Assembly: GCA_019285715.1 (NCBI GenBank)
Contig: CP079108.1
Span: 124,001 to 188,000 of the forward strand
From: Sphingosinicellaceae bacterium
GTDB lineage: Bacteria > Pseudomonadota > Alphaproteobacteria > Sphingomonadales > Sphingomonadaceae
DNA: 64,000 nt
Direction: 5' to 3'
The first letter of the stretch is position 1; each line of letters opens with the position of its first letter. A model generated the notes under the pieces. It was not told the DNA's origin and made no database searches. It saw nothing but the letters and a program-made list of their open reading frames with translations. Positions 34,403-42,609 of this stretch are shown here, one piece after another. The position numbers were made by a program, and so were the translations under genes.

Positions 34403-34806
34403 TCGTGCCGCTTACCGAGGCGGATACCGCTGCCGCCGTCGCCCTCTGGGAGGTGGCCGGCCTGACCCGCCCATGGAACGACCCTGCCGCCGACATCGCG
34501 CTGGCGCTCGCCTCGCCCCAATCGACGATCTTCGCTGCCCGCGACGGGGCGGCGCTGGTCGGTACCGTCATGGCCGGCGTCGATGGCCACCGCGCCTGGG
34601 TCTACTACCTCGCCGTCGCGGAAACTGCGCGCGGCACCGGCCTCGGCCGCCGCCTGATGGCCGCCGCCGAAGCATGGTGCACGGCCCACGGCGTCGCGCG
34701 GCTCAACCTGATGGTGCGCGCCGACAACGACGCCGTGCTCGGCTTCTACGCCCGCCTCGGGTACCGCCGATCCGACGTCGCCGTTCTTCAGCGCGACCTC
34801 GAGTGA
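34399..34806 (+). CDS. GNAT-family N-acetyltransferase
   Basis: A 135-residue acetyltransferase with motif A WVYYLAVAETARGTGLGRRL (about 71-90; the Gly-rich part binds acetyl-CoA) and a motif B-like NDAVLGFYARLGYRRSDV. Size and sequence resemble the YpeA-type group. The substrate is unknown. It is translationally coupled to pyrD. The end of the gene is duplicated (34773-34834). Confidence 0.85.
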   Translation: MIVPLTEADTAAAVALWEVAGLTRPWNDPAADIALALASPQSTIFAARDGAALVGTVMAGVDGHRAWVYYLAVAETARGTGLGRRLMAAAEAWCTAHGVARLNLMVRADNDAVLGFYARLGYRRSDVAVLQRDLE

Positions 34807-34834
34807 CGTCGCGGTGCTCCAGCGCGACCTAGGG
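34773..34834 (+). repeat. 31-base direct duplication at the end of the GNAT gene
   Basis: Copy 1 (34773-34803) encodes the last residues DVAVLQRDLE. Copy 2 (34804-34834) begins with the stop codon and, shifted by one base, still encodes DVAVLQRDLG followed by TGA. The copies differ at six bases. Of the five in the codons, four are synonymous. Confidence 0.82.
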
Positions 34835-34869
34835 TGACGGCGCGGATTGGCGTCGCTAGGGTCGCCGCC

Positions 34870-36591
34870 ATGATCCGCCTCAACTCGTTCGCTCCGCTCG
34901 TCGCCTTCGCGCTCGCCGCCTGCGCTGCACCCGCGACTGCCCCCCTGAATACGCCCACCGCGGCGAAGGCTCCCGGGGTCTATACCGGGCTGGTCTCCGC
35001 TGCCGAGGGCCGCGCCGCCGAGGCTGGCGTCGCGATGCTCAAGCAGGGTGGCAGCGCCGCCGACGCCGCCATCGCGACGATGTTGGCGCTGACCGTGGTC
35101 GAGCCGCAGTCCTCGGGCATCGGCGGCGGCGGCTTCCTCGTCTACCACGACGAGGCCGGGCATATCGTCACCCTCGATGGCCGCGAGACCGCGCCCGCCG
35201 TCGCCAGTCCGAAGCAGTTCCTCAGCCCCGACGGCGCGCCGATGCCGCAGTCCGAAGCCGCGACCGGCGGCCGCAGTGTGGGCGTCCCGGGCAATGTCGC
35301 CATCGCCGCCGAGGCTCACCGCCGCTGGGGCAAACTGCCGTGGGCCAAGCTGTTCGAGCCCGCCATTGCCCTCGCCGCCGGCTACGACGTCACGCCGCGC
35401 ATGAACCGCTTCATCGCCTACGGGCGGGACGGCCTCGTCCGCCAGCCTGCCGCCGCGGCGCTGTACCTAACCCCTGCCGGCACCCCCCGCCCGGCCGGCG
35501 ACCACATCGCCAACCCCGCGCTCGCCGCCACCCTCCGCACCATCGCGGTCGAGGGGCCGAACGCCTTCTACACCGGCAGGATCGCCGCCAGCATCGTCGA
35601 CGCGGTCAGCCACGCCCCGACCAACCCGACCGCGATGACTCTCGCCGACCTTGCCGCCTACAAGGCCAAAGACCGCGCGCCGATTTGCGGCCGCTACCGC
35701 GCCTACCGGGTCTGCGGCATGGGGCCGCCGTCCGCCGGCGGCGTCGCGGTGCTCCAGATCCTCCAGCAGCTCGAGCGCTTCGACCTCGCCAAGCTCGGCC
35801 CCGACAGCCCGCTCGCGTGGCACCTGATCGGCGAGAGCCAGCGCCTCGCCTACGCCGACGTCTACAAGTGGCAGGGTGACGCCGACTTCGTGAAGGTCCC
35901 CATCGCCGGGCTGACCGCGCCTGCCTACATCGCCGCGCGGTCGAAGCTGATCAGCGAGACCGCGACCATCCCCAAGGCCGAGGCCGGCATGCCCGCAGGC
36001 GCCCCGCCGCGCATCCCCGCCAACGACAACAACGTGCACGGCACCACCAACTTCGTCGCGGCGGACGCGCGCGGCGGCGTCGCGGTGTACACGGCGACCG
36101 TCGAGCGGCCGTTCGGGTCGGGGCTGGTCGCGGGCGGCTTCGTCCTCAACAATGAGCTGACCGACTTCAACTTCAACCCCGCCGACAAGGATGGGCTGAC
36201 CGCCAACCGCGTCCAGCCCGGCAAGCGCCCGCGCTCCGCGATGTCCCCGACATTGGTCCTCGACAGCAAGGGCAACGTCGTCCTCGCCATCGGCGGGGCC
36301 GGCGGCATCACCATCATCGCGCAGGTGGTCAAGACGATCATCGCCGTCGTCGACTGGAAGATGCCGGTCCAGCAGGCTATCGCCGCGCCCCAGCTGATCG
36401 CCATCGGCGACCGCTTCGCCATCGAGAAGGGCAGCCGCCTCGAGGCCCTGCGCCCGGCCCTCGAAGCCCTCGGCCATACCGTCAGCGCCCCCAACAACCC
36501 GTTCCTCAAGCTCAACGGCGCGGAGCGCGTCCCCGGCGGCTGGAGCGGCGGCGCGGACGCCCGCACCGACGGCCAGGTCGTGGGGTACTGA
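34870..36591 (+). CDS. ggt: Gamma-glutamyltransferase (lipoprotein)
   Basis: A 573-residue Ntn-hydrolase proenzyme that cleaves gamma-glutamyl bonds such as in glutathione. It has a lipoprotein signal (lipobox LAAC, about 14-17) and VEPQSSGIGGGGFLVYHD (about 78-95). The autoprocessing Thr lies in VHGTTNFVAADARGG (about 392-406), where the family has GTTH or GTTN. The later oxyanion-loop Gly pair is in GGAGGI. Together with gshB it fits extracellular glutathione turnover. The ligase gene follows after 2 bases. Confidence 0.93.
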   Translation: MIRLNSFAPLVAFALAACAAPATAPLNTPTAAKAPGVYTGLVSAAEGRAAEAGVAMLKQGGSAADAAIATMLALTVVEPQSSGIGGGGFLVYHDEAGHIVTLDGRETAPAVASPKQFLSPDGAPMPQSEAATGGRSVGVPGNVAIAAEAHRRWGKLPWAKLFEPAIALAAGYDVTPRMNRFIAYGRDGLVRQPAAAALYLTPAGTPRPAGDHIANPALAATLRTIAVEGPNAFYTGRIAASIVDAVSHAPTNPTAMTLADLAAYKAKDRAPICGRYRAYRVCGMGPPSAGGVAVLQILQQLERFDLAKLGPDSPLAWHLIGESQRLAYADVYKWQGDADFVKVPIAGLTAPAYIAARSKLISETATIPKAEAGMPAGAPPRIPANDNNVHGTTNFVAADARGGVAVYTATVERPFGSGLVAGGFVLNNELTDFNFNPADKDGLTANRVQPGKRPRSAMSPTLVLDSKGNVVLAIGGAGGITIIAQVVKTIIAVVDWKMPVQQAIAAPQLIAIGDRFAIEKGSRLEALRPALEALGHTVSAPNNPFLKLNGAERVPGGWSGGADARTDGQVVGY

Positions 36592-36593
36592 CG

Positions 36594-38423
36594 ATGGCCC
36601 GCTCCCCCCGCCCCACGCCGCACGTCGCCCGCATCGACCGCTGGCCCAATTTGACGCGGATGTTCTTCGAGCAGGCCGCCCGCCTCGGCGACGCGCCGTT
36701 CCTGTGGCGCAAGACCGCCGGCACCTGGCAGTCGATCAGCTGGTGCGAGGCATCGGAGACCGTCGCCAGCCTGGCCGACGCCCTGATCGCCCTCGGCATC
36801 CAGCCCGGCGACCGCGTCGTGCTGGTCAGCGAGAACCGCCCCGAGTTCTGCATCGCCGACCTCGCGGTGATGGCGGCGGGCGGCGTCACCGTGCCGACCT
36901 ACGTCACCAACACCGAGGCCGACCACCTCCACATTCTCGAGAACTCCGGCGCGCGGCTGGTCATCGTCTCGACGCAGAAGCTGGCGAGCGTGCTGATGCC
37001 CGCGGTCTACAACGCCCACGCCTGCACCACCGCGATCGGCATCGAGCCGCTGCGGGTCGGCCCCGACAACGACATCGCCCTCCACGACTGGAGCACGTTG
37101 CTCGCCGCCCACCCGCCCAGGGTCGCCGACGTCGCCGCCCGCCAGACCGCGACCCGCGACGACCTCGCGTGCCTGGTCTACACCAGCGGCACCGGCGGCG
37201 CCCCGCGCGGCGTCCGCCAGCACCACGGCGCCATCCTGCGCAACATTGCCGGCTCCACCGCGATCGTCGAGGAGGACTTCCCCGAAACCCCGGGCAGCGA
37301 GGTCTTCCTCAGCTTCCTGCCGCTCAGCCACGCCTACGAGCACACCGTCGGCCAGCACATGGTCATCGGCATGGGCGGCCAGATCTATTACGCCGAAGGC
37401 CTCGACAAGCTCGCCGCCAACATCGAGGAGGTCCGCCCGACGATCATGGTCGTCGTGCCGCGCCTGTTCGAGGTGCTCCGCGCCCGCATCGCCAAGGCCA
37501 TCGAGAAGCAGGGCGGCGTCGCGGTCGTGCTGTTCAACCGCGCGCTCAAGCTTGGCCGCAAGCGCTACGAGAAGGGCCACCTGTCCCTCCTCGAGCGCCC
37601 CGTCGACGCGATGCTCGACCGCACCGTCCGCGCCAAGGTGCAGGCGCGCTTCGGCGGCCGCATGAAGGCGCTGGTCGCGGGCGGCGCGCCGCTCAACCCC
37701 GATGTCGGCATCTTCTTCGAGGCGCTCGGCCTGACCCTGCTGCAGGGCTATGGCCAGACCGAGGCCGGGCCGCTGATCAGCTGCAACCGCCCGTCCGCAC
37801 GGATCAAGATGCACACCGTCGGGCCGCCGCTGAAGGGCGTCACCGTCCGCATCGCCGGCGACGGCGAGATCCTGGTTGCCGGCGAGATGGTCATGCACGG
37901 CTATTGGCAGAACCCGAAGGAATCGGCGAAAGTCCTCGTCGACGGCTGGCTCCACACCGGCGACGTCGGCCGCATCGACCCCGACGGGCACATCGTCATC
38001 ACCGACCGCAAGAAGGACATCATCGTCCTCGACAAGGGCGACAACGTCTCGCCCCAGCGCGTCGAGGGCATGCTCACCCTGCAGCCCGAGATCGTCCAGG
38101 CGATGGTCCACGGCGACCAGCGCCCCTACCTCGTCGGCGTCGTCGTGCCCGACCCGGAGTGGGCGCTGAACTGGGCCCGCGCCGAGGGCATGACCACCGA
38201 CCTGGGCAAGCTGTCCCGCGAACCCGAGTTCCACCGCGCCCTGATGGCCGCCGTCGACCGCGTCAACGCGCGCCTCGCGGTCACCGAGAAGGTCCGGCGC
38301 ATCGTCGTCGCGGACGGCCCGTTCACGGTCGACAACGAGCAGATGACCCCGAGTTTGAAGATCCGGAGGCATGTGCTGAAGGGGGTTTATGGGGAGCGGC
38401 TGGACCGGTTGTATGGGGGGTGA
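36594..38423 (+). CDS. Long-chain fatty-acid CoA ligase / AMP-dependent synthetase
   Basis: A 609-residue ANL-superfamily enzyme activating fatty acids with ATP and CoA. The P-loop motif reads LVYTSGTGGAPRGV (about 193-206); the family usually has TSGTTG, so the second Thr is Gly here. LQGYGQTEAGPLIS (about 383-396), VDGWLHTGDVGRID and DRKKDIIVLDKGDNVSP follow. No signal peptide. The last 24 codons (38352-38423) use GGG, AGG, TTG, GTT and TAT far more than the rest, just before the AT-rich islet. It converges on the helicase gene with a 14-base gap. Confidence 0.9.
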   Translation: MARSPRPTPHVARIDRWPNLTRMFFEQAARLGDAPFLWRKTAGTWQSISWCEASETVASLADALIALGIQPGDRVVLVSENRPEFCIADLAVMAAGGVTVPTYVTNTEADHLHILENSGARLVIVSTQKLASVLMPAVYNAHACTTAIGIEPLRVGPDNDIALHDWSTLLAAHPPRVADVAARQTATRDDLACLVYTSGTGGAPRGVRQHHGAILRNIAGSTAIVEEDFPETPGSEVFLSFLPLSHAYEHTVGQHMVIGMGGQIYYAEGLDKLAANIEEVRPTIMVVVPRLFEVLRARIAKAIEKQGGVAVVLFNRALKLGRKRYEKGHLSLLERPVDAMLDRTVRAKVQARFGGRMKALVAGGAPLNPDVGIFFEALGLTLLQGYGQTEAGPLISCNRPSARIKMHTVGPPLKGVTVRIAGDGEILVAGEMVMHGYWQNPKESAKVLVDGWLHTGDVGRIDPDGHIVITDRKKDIIVLDKGDNVSPQRVEGMLTLQPEIVQAMVHGDQRPYLVGVVVPDPEWALNWARAEGMTTDLGKLSREPEFHRALMAAVDRVNARLAVTEKVRRIVVADGPFTVDNEQMTPSLKIRRHVLKGVYGERLDRLYGG

Positions 38424-38437
38424 GTGTGCGTGAAATA

Positions 38438-40714
38438 CTACGTAATTGCTTGCGCTACAAAAGCAGCACGTAATATTTCACTAGGCCCGCGCTCCTTCAC
38501 GCCAAGAACCATAACCCGATATCGCGCTCTAGTGACTGCGACATAAAGTTTGTTGTGTGCTGCAAACGACATGTATGCGCGACTTTGCGCATGTCCCTCG
38601 ATCACGGGCGGCACCCGACCCTTGTCAACACCAACAAGGATGATTCCGTCAAACTCCAGGCCACCGATATAGTCGGCTAGCGAGAGCACGAAACGCTCAC
38701 TACCCTTTGCGCGACGCACGACATCTTCATCCCCTCGATGTTTTAGCACTTCAAAGGGCTTGTTGTGCTCGCTTGCTAAGCGCTCCATCGTGTGGAACAG
38801 TTCATCACTGAAGGCAACGACCGCGATTCCTCCTCGAGACGACGACATTTCGTCCTTCATGGTTTCCGCCAACGAGAACGCCGCGTCGATCATCGACTCG
38901 TCGCTGACAAACTCGACGTATTTTGGTGGGGAAGCGCGCTTCTCTTCTGCATATCCCATGTTACTGTGAGCAAGGAGCATAGGGTCTTGAAAGTTGGTAA
39001 ATAGACTGGCTCCGGACGATGTAATCGTAAAAGCTAGATTGACAATGTCCGGTGACGACCTGAAAATCCCATTCACATTGACACGGAGACTGTCAGATAC
39101 TTCCTTTGCGACCGGCATCAAAGAAGTAACGTCAATATCATCAGTCCATCCGCGATCGCCTATTGCTTGCGAACGATCCACTGCAAAAGCGATCGGAAAC
39201 TTGTCTTCGGATCTTGTCAACTGATGAAATATCGATAGTTCGTTCATGTTAAAAAGGTGAGTCTCATCAACATAAATCGCGTCAAAGCCATCACGCACCC
39301 GCCGCCTACGCCAAATGGGCGTCGACAATTGACTTAGTGCAGTCAGTACAACATCGTCAGTATCAAACTGACCTCCAGCAACGAGTTGTCCCCTATAGAT
39401 TTCATATATTCGCCACAGAAATCCTTTATCGCCCGCAGTGCGAACAGGAAGGCCGCTTGGAATAGATGGTATGAGCTTATAGGTGTCTAAATTCTCTCGA
39501 GCTCGGCCCTTGATGACAACGGCAATCTCATGCTGTATCAATGACGTTTTAAGATCCGGATCTTCGTCTTCAATATACGAAAGTAGTTCGGGAGACATAA
39601 ACTTTTTATAACTAGCGAACTCAGGCTCCACTTGACGAAGCGCTTCTTCTACATACATCGACTGAAGTTGTTTAGCATCGTAGGCGTCCGGATCCACGAA
39701 CTCGGTCGCAGAAAGATCTTGTCTAAGTATCTCTGCGCAATAACCCTGCAGCGTTTGAACTCTTAGATTCCGAATAGCTGACTGCTCAGACATGAAGGGT
39801 GTTGCACCCATAGCGTGCAACACGGTCGATATGCTTCTACGACTTGCCTCGCTATGAGTAAGAAATATCGATTGAAACTCCAAGCCGCCCTCTGCTGCAA
39901 CCTTCAACGCGTGTACTGCAGAAAAGGCGAGAGACGCCGTTTTGCCAGTGCCGGCTGGACCGTCAATACGGGCGGGGTGAATAAGCGGTGCATAGGCGAA
40001 CCGGCGTTGGTCTGTTGTAAGCCGATGTGACCAAGTTTCGTAATTCTGGTGTATGTCAATCTGTGAGTCCAGATCGGTGAGCGTCGTACTTGTCAGGCCG
40101 CTGAGGGCGTGCCCAGGCGCCTCAGCTAGTAGAGCCTGTTTCTTCGCCGCCTCGAACGGAACGAGATCGTCTAAAAAGCGTCTAAATGTACTAATGCTTG
40201 CAGTCTCATTAGCGCCGCCACCCTCTTCAGTTCCGGCCTTATAGACGAGCAGAAAGCGTCCGGACATGTTACGCTTGGCCAGCCGCTCTACGTCTGGATT
40301 TAGGTCAATTGTGACCCTGAAGCCAGTCTTCTGACTTAACGGAAAAGGAAATATAGCAGCCGTCCTGCCGCCAACAACACGCTCAGCAGGAGTAAGAACG
40401 CCTCTGTCCCAGTACTTAATAGAAAATCTCAGCGTTCTTTGTATAAAAAGGACCACATTGTGAGCAGACTGATTGAGGAATAAACCGCTCTGCTTTAGAT
40501 CGATAACGACGTAGCGTGTCTCAGCCGAGTTAGGGCCGTATATAATCAATCCATTCAATGCTGTCTCATTTGCGATGCGGGGTCCAGCGCTGATGACAGA
40601 TCCATTGATCAAGGCGCGCGCCAATGATACGCCTTCGTCAAAGTCTGTCGACTGGAGCGATCGCTCCGCTATAATTTCTTCAGCAGCGTCACGACGGATC
40701 GCAATGTAATTCAT
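38438..40714 (-). CDS. UvrD-like SF1 helicase with unassigned N-terminal region (candidate defence gene)
   Basis: A 758-residue protein. Residues 232-758 are an SF1A helicase: Q-motif-like LTTDQRRF (232-239), Walker A DGPAGTGKTAS (251-261), motif II YVDETHLF (481-488, DETH), motif III AVDRSQAI (511-518), motif IV GIFRSSPDIV, motif V GGLEFDGIIL (684-693) and motif VI VAVTRARYRV (725-734). Residues 1-231 match no family I know; YVVIDLKQ (68-75) could be a degenerate PD-(D/E)xK core, as in NERD-like nucleases. Base composition and codon use are much more AT-rich than the flanks, suggesting transfer. Its ATG overlaps the stop of the 285-residue partner (ATGA). Confidence 0.85.
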   Translation of the reverse strand: MNYIAIRRDAAEEIIAERSLQSTDFDEGVSLARALINGSVISAGPRIANETALNGLIIYGPNSAETRYVVIDLKQSGLFLNQSAHNVVLFIQRTLRFSIKYWDRGVLTPAERVVGGRTAAIFPFPLSQKTGFRVTIDLNPDVERLAKRNMSGRFLLVYKAGTEEGGGANETASISTFRRFLDDLVPFEAAKKQALLAEAPGHALSGLTSTTLTDLDSQIDIHQNYETWSHRLTTDQRRFAYAPLIHPARIDGPAGTGKTASLAFSAVHALKVAAEGGLEFQSIFLTHSEASRRSISTVLHAMGATPFMSEQSAIRNLRVQTLQGYCAEILRQDLSATEFVDPDAYDAKQLQSMYVEEALRQVEPEFASYKKFMSPELLSYIEDEDPDLKTSLIQHEIAVVIKGRARENLDTYKLIPSIPSGLPVRTAGDKGFLWRIYEIYRGQLVAGGQFDTDDVVLTALSQLSTPIWRRRRVRDGFDAIYVDETHLFNMNELSIFHQLTRSEDKFPIAFAVDRSQAIGDRGWTDDIDVTSLMPVAKEVSDSLRVNVNGIFRSSPDIVNLAFTITSSGASLFTNFQDPMLLAHSNMGYAEEKRASPPKYVEFVSDESMIDAAFSLAETMKDEMSSSRGGIAVVAFSDELFHTMERLASEHNKPFEVLKHRGDEDVVRRAKGSERFVLSLADYIGGLEFDGIILVGVDKGRVPPVIEGHAQSRAYMSFAAHNKLYVAVTRARYRVMVLGVKERGPSEILRAAFVAQAIT

Positions 40715-41568
40715 GCTGCAGCCCTATTTTCAATCGGCACTAGCGCACACAGCATTTGCAACCTCTCGGGCGGAAAATCGGTAACACCGATGCGGGAGAA
40801 TAAATTTGTGATCCGCTGCATAATGAATTCAATGTACGGAGATGCGACCATCCCTACAGGCATTGCGTAGTCATCCATCGAAGATATAGCTAGCTTATCC
40901 CTGAACCGAGGGTTTAGGTCACAAGCGCGACTGAATGCTTCCAGATCCAGCCCCGACAGGATTAAGTCTGCTACAATCGCGGGCACAAATCGCACCTCGC
41001 GAAGAAGCGCCACATATCCGCTACTAACTTCATCGGGCTCAGACCGATCAATATAATGTGCGTCTGCGATGCTCCCAGTAACAAGCTCTTTCATCAGCCT
41101 GTTAAACAGGGGTTTGTTTTCATTTATAAAAACGCCCACCTCGGGCGCCGAAGACGACGCTAAACGAGCTTGTCGGGCAGAGTGCAGGCTCAACCTTGCT
41201 TCGCTAAACCGCTTCGCAGAAGCCTGCGCGGCTTTACCGCTTGTCTCATGTAGTACGGCAGATATATTATCGTAATCGATATTCTGCATTATCGACGAAG
41301 CCAGTCCAGCCTGCAATATAGCGCCCTGCATCGATGATAGGGCGGCTGCCTCAGCGCGCTGTGCTAAGATGCGACGACCGTCCTCACGCAACCAATCCTC
41401 TAGCCGGACGACGGGAATATAGCTTAGAATGCTTGCTTTACTCTGCGCAACATCACAACGCGCAGTGATAATCATTCCTAAAACCGGTATATTCGAATAT
41501 TCTTCCGCAAAAGCGCATGTGAAGATTGTGCCCTGCGTTAATTCTCGCGGGTCCGGACTTGCAATCAT
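40711..41568 (-). CDS. Hypothetical helicase partner with ITARCDVAQSK motif (candidate defence gene)
   Basis: A 285-residue soluble protein without signal peptide or membrane segment. Landmarks are LTQGTIF (10-16), MIITARCDVAQSK (32-44), a helical middle (about 60-170) and a C-terminal SPYIEFIMQRITNLFSRIGV (243-262) followed by TDFPPE. The CD-x-AQ-x-K pattern with a C-terminal SPY-E-x3-Q segment recalls uncharacterised proteins seen beside helicases, but no function can be stated. Composition is AT-rich like the helicase. The gene starts 53 bases after ppa on the same strand, without a strong ribosome-binding site, and is coupled to the helicase by ATGA. Confidence 0.78.
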   Translation of the reverse strand: MIASPDPRELTQGTIFTCAFAEEYSNIPVLGMIITARCDVAQSKASILSYIPVVRLEDWLREDGRRILAQRAEAAALSSMQGAILQAGLASSIMQNIDYDNISAVLHETSGKAAQASAKRFSEARLSLHSARQARLASSSAPEVGVFINENKPLFNRLMKELVTGSIADAHYIDRSEPDEVSSGYVALLREVRFVPAIVADLILSGLDLEAFSRACDLNPRFRDKLAISSMDDYAMPVGMVASPYIEFIMQRITNLFSRIGVTDFPPERLQMLCALVPIENRAAA

Positions 41569-41621
41569 GCAACACGCTAGACCATCTAACCCAGCGCGTC
41601 CATCTGATGTTGCCGGTTCGC

Positions 41622-42149
41622 CTACCCCTTAGCCCGCTCAATCGCCTCCAAAATCATCGTCGCAGCCCCCTCGGCGTCCGCCCAGTGGCTGACCTTGACC
41701 CACTTGCCCTTCTCCAGGTCCTTGTAGTGCTGGAAAAAGTGCTCGATCTGGCGGGTGATCAGGGGGGGCAGGTCGGTGTGGTTGATGATGCCCTCGTAGA
41801 TCGGGTGGAGGGCGTCGACGGGGACCGCGAGGATCTTCTCGTCGCCGCCGCCCTCGTCCTCCATGACCAGTGCACCGATCGGGCGGACGCGGACGACCGT
41901 GCCGGGAAAGAGCGGCGTCTCGCCGACGATCAGCACGTCGATCGGGTCGCCGTCCATCGACAGCGTGTGCGGGATGAAGCCGTAGTTGCCGGGGTACGAC
42001 ATCGCGGTGTGCAGGAAGCGGTCGACGAACAGCGCGCCGGACGCCTTGTCCATCTCGTACTTGACCGGCTCGCCGCCGGCCGGGACCTCCACGATCACGT
42101 TGACGTCGTAGGGCGGCGTGCGGCCGATCGGGATGCGGGTAATATCCAT
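41622..42149 (-). CDS. ppa: Inorganic pyrophosphatase (family I)
   Basis: A 175-residue cytoplasmic enzyme hydrolysing pyrophosphate. Conserved residues include [16 protein letters not shown] (about 20-35), [12 protein letters not shown] and the metal-binding [10 protein letters not shown] (about 66-75), then [10 protein letters not shown] and [10 protein letters not shown]. Length is normal. It marks the right border of the AT-rich islet and may contribute read-through transcription to it. Confidence 0.97.
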   Translation of the reverse strand: MDITRIPIGRTPPYDVNVIVEVPAGGEPVKYEMDKASGALFVDRFLHTAMSYPGNYGFIPHTLSMDGDPIDVLIVGETPLFPGTVVRVRPIGALVMEDEGGGDEKILAVPVDALHPIYEGIINHTDLPPLITRQIEHFFQHYKDLEKGKWVKVSHWADAEGAATMILEAIERAKG

Positions 42150-42227
42150 GCGAAGGGGATTAGCCCCGGCAGGTTAACGACGCGAGTCCCGGCCCCGAAA
42201 TATTTTGCTGCGCTGCGGCAGGGCGGT

Positions 42228-42605
42228 TCAGGCGGGCTGCCAGTCGACCGCCAGTTCCTCGCGGAAGGCGAAGCGCTTGAGGTGGTCGGCGACGACGCTT
42301 TCCATGCGGGCGACGTCGCCGGCGGCGGGCGCGCTGAGGGTCAGGGTCAGCGCGTCGGGGGCGGCGCCGAGCGTGAGGGCGGCGGCCCCGAACTCGATGC
42401 GCCCGGCGGCGGCATCGAACTCGGTCTCGAACTTGTGGTTCCAGTGCTTGCACAGTTGCTGGAGGTAGCGCGAGGCGTTGGTCGTGGCGACGTTGGCCGT
42501 CGCAGTGGCGGTGGCGACGTTGGCCGTCGCAGTGGCGGTAGCGACGTTAGCCGTCGCAGTGGCGGTCGGGACGTTGGCGACGGCCTGGGGGGTTGCTTGC
42601 ATCAT
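42228..42605 (-). CDS. DUF2218 protein with repeat-expanded N-terminus
   Basis: A 125-residue protein. The DUF2218 core is clear: NASRYLQQLCKHWNHKFETE (about 44-63), then GRIEFGAAALTL and DHLKRFAFREELAVDWQPA at the end. Residues 14-42 are three copies of VATATATAN-type repeats encoded by 27-base tandem repeats. Function of the family is unknown; it is often next to PadR regulators. GGAG lies 8 bases before the ATG. It starts 4 bases after the padR stop, so the two form an operon. Confidence 0.8.
   Translation of the reverse strand: MMQATPQAVANVPTATATANVATATATANVATATATANVATTNASRYLQQLCKHWNHKFETEFDAAAGRIEFGAAALTLGAAPDALTLTLSAPAAGDVARMESVVADHLKRFAFREELAVDWQPA
42484..42564 (-). repeat. Three 27-base tandem repeats in the DUF2218 gene
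   Basis: Units at 42484-42510, 42511-42537 and 42538-42564 differ by at most two bases, and a partial fourth follows. Each encodes nine residues of Val/Ala/Thr/Asn. The first two are identical, which points to recent duplication. Confidence 0.88.
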
Positions 42606-42609
42606 GGTG

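Noticed and set aside
38438-41568. Gabija (GajAB) system
   Set aside because: A UvrD-like helicase is present, but the partner has no ABC ATPase or TOPRIM motifs and is far shorter than GajA.
42484-42564. CRISPR-like repeats
   Set aside because: The 27-base units are contiguous without spacers and are in frame inside a gene.
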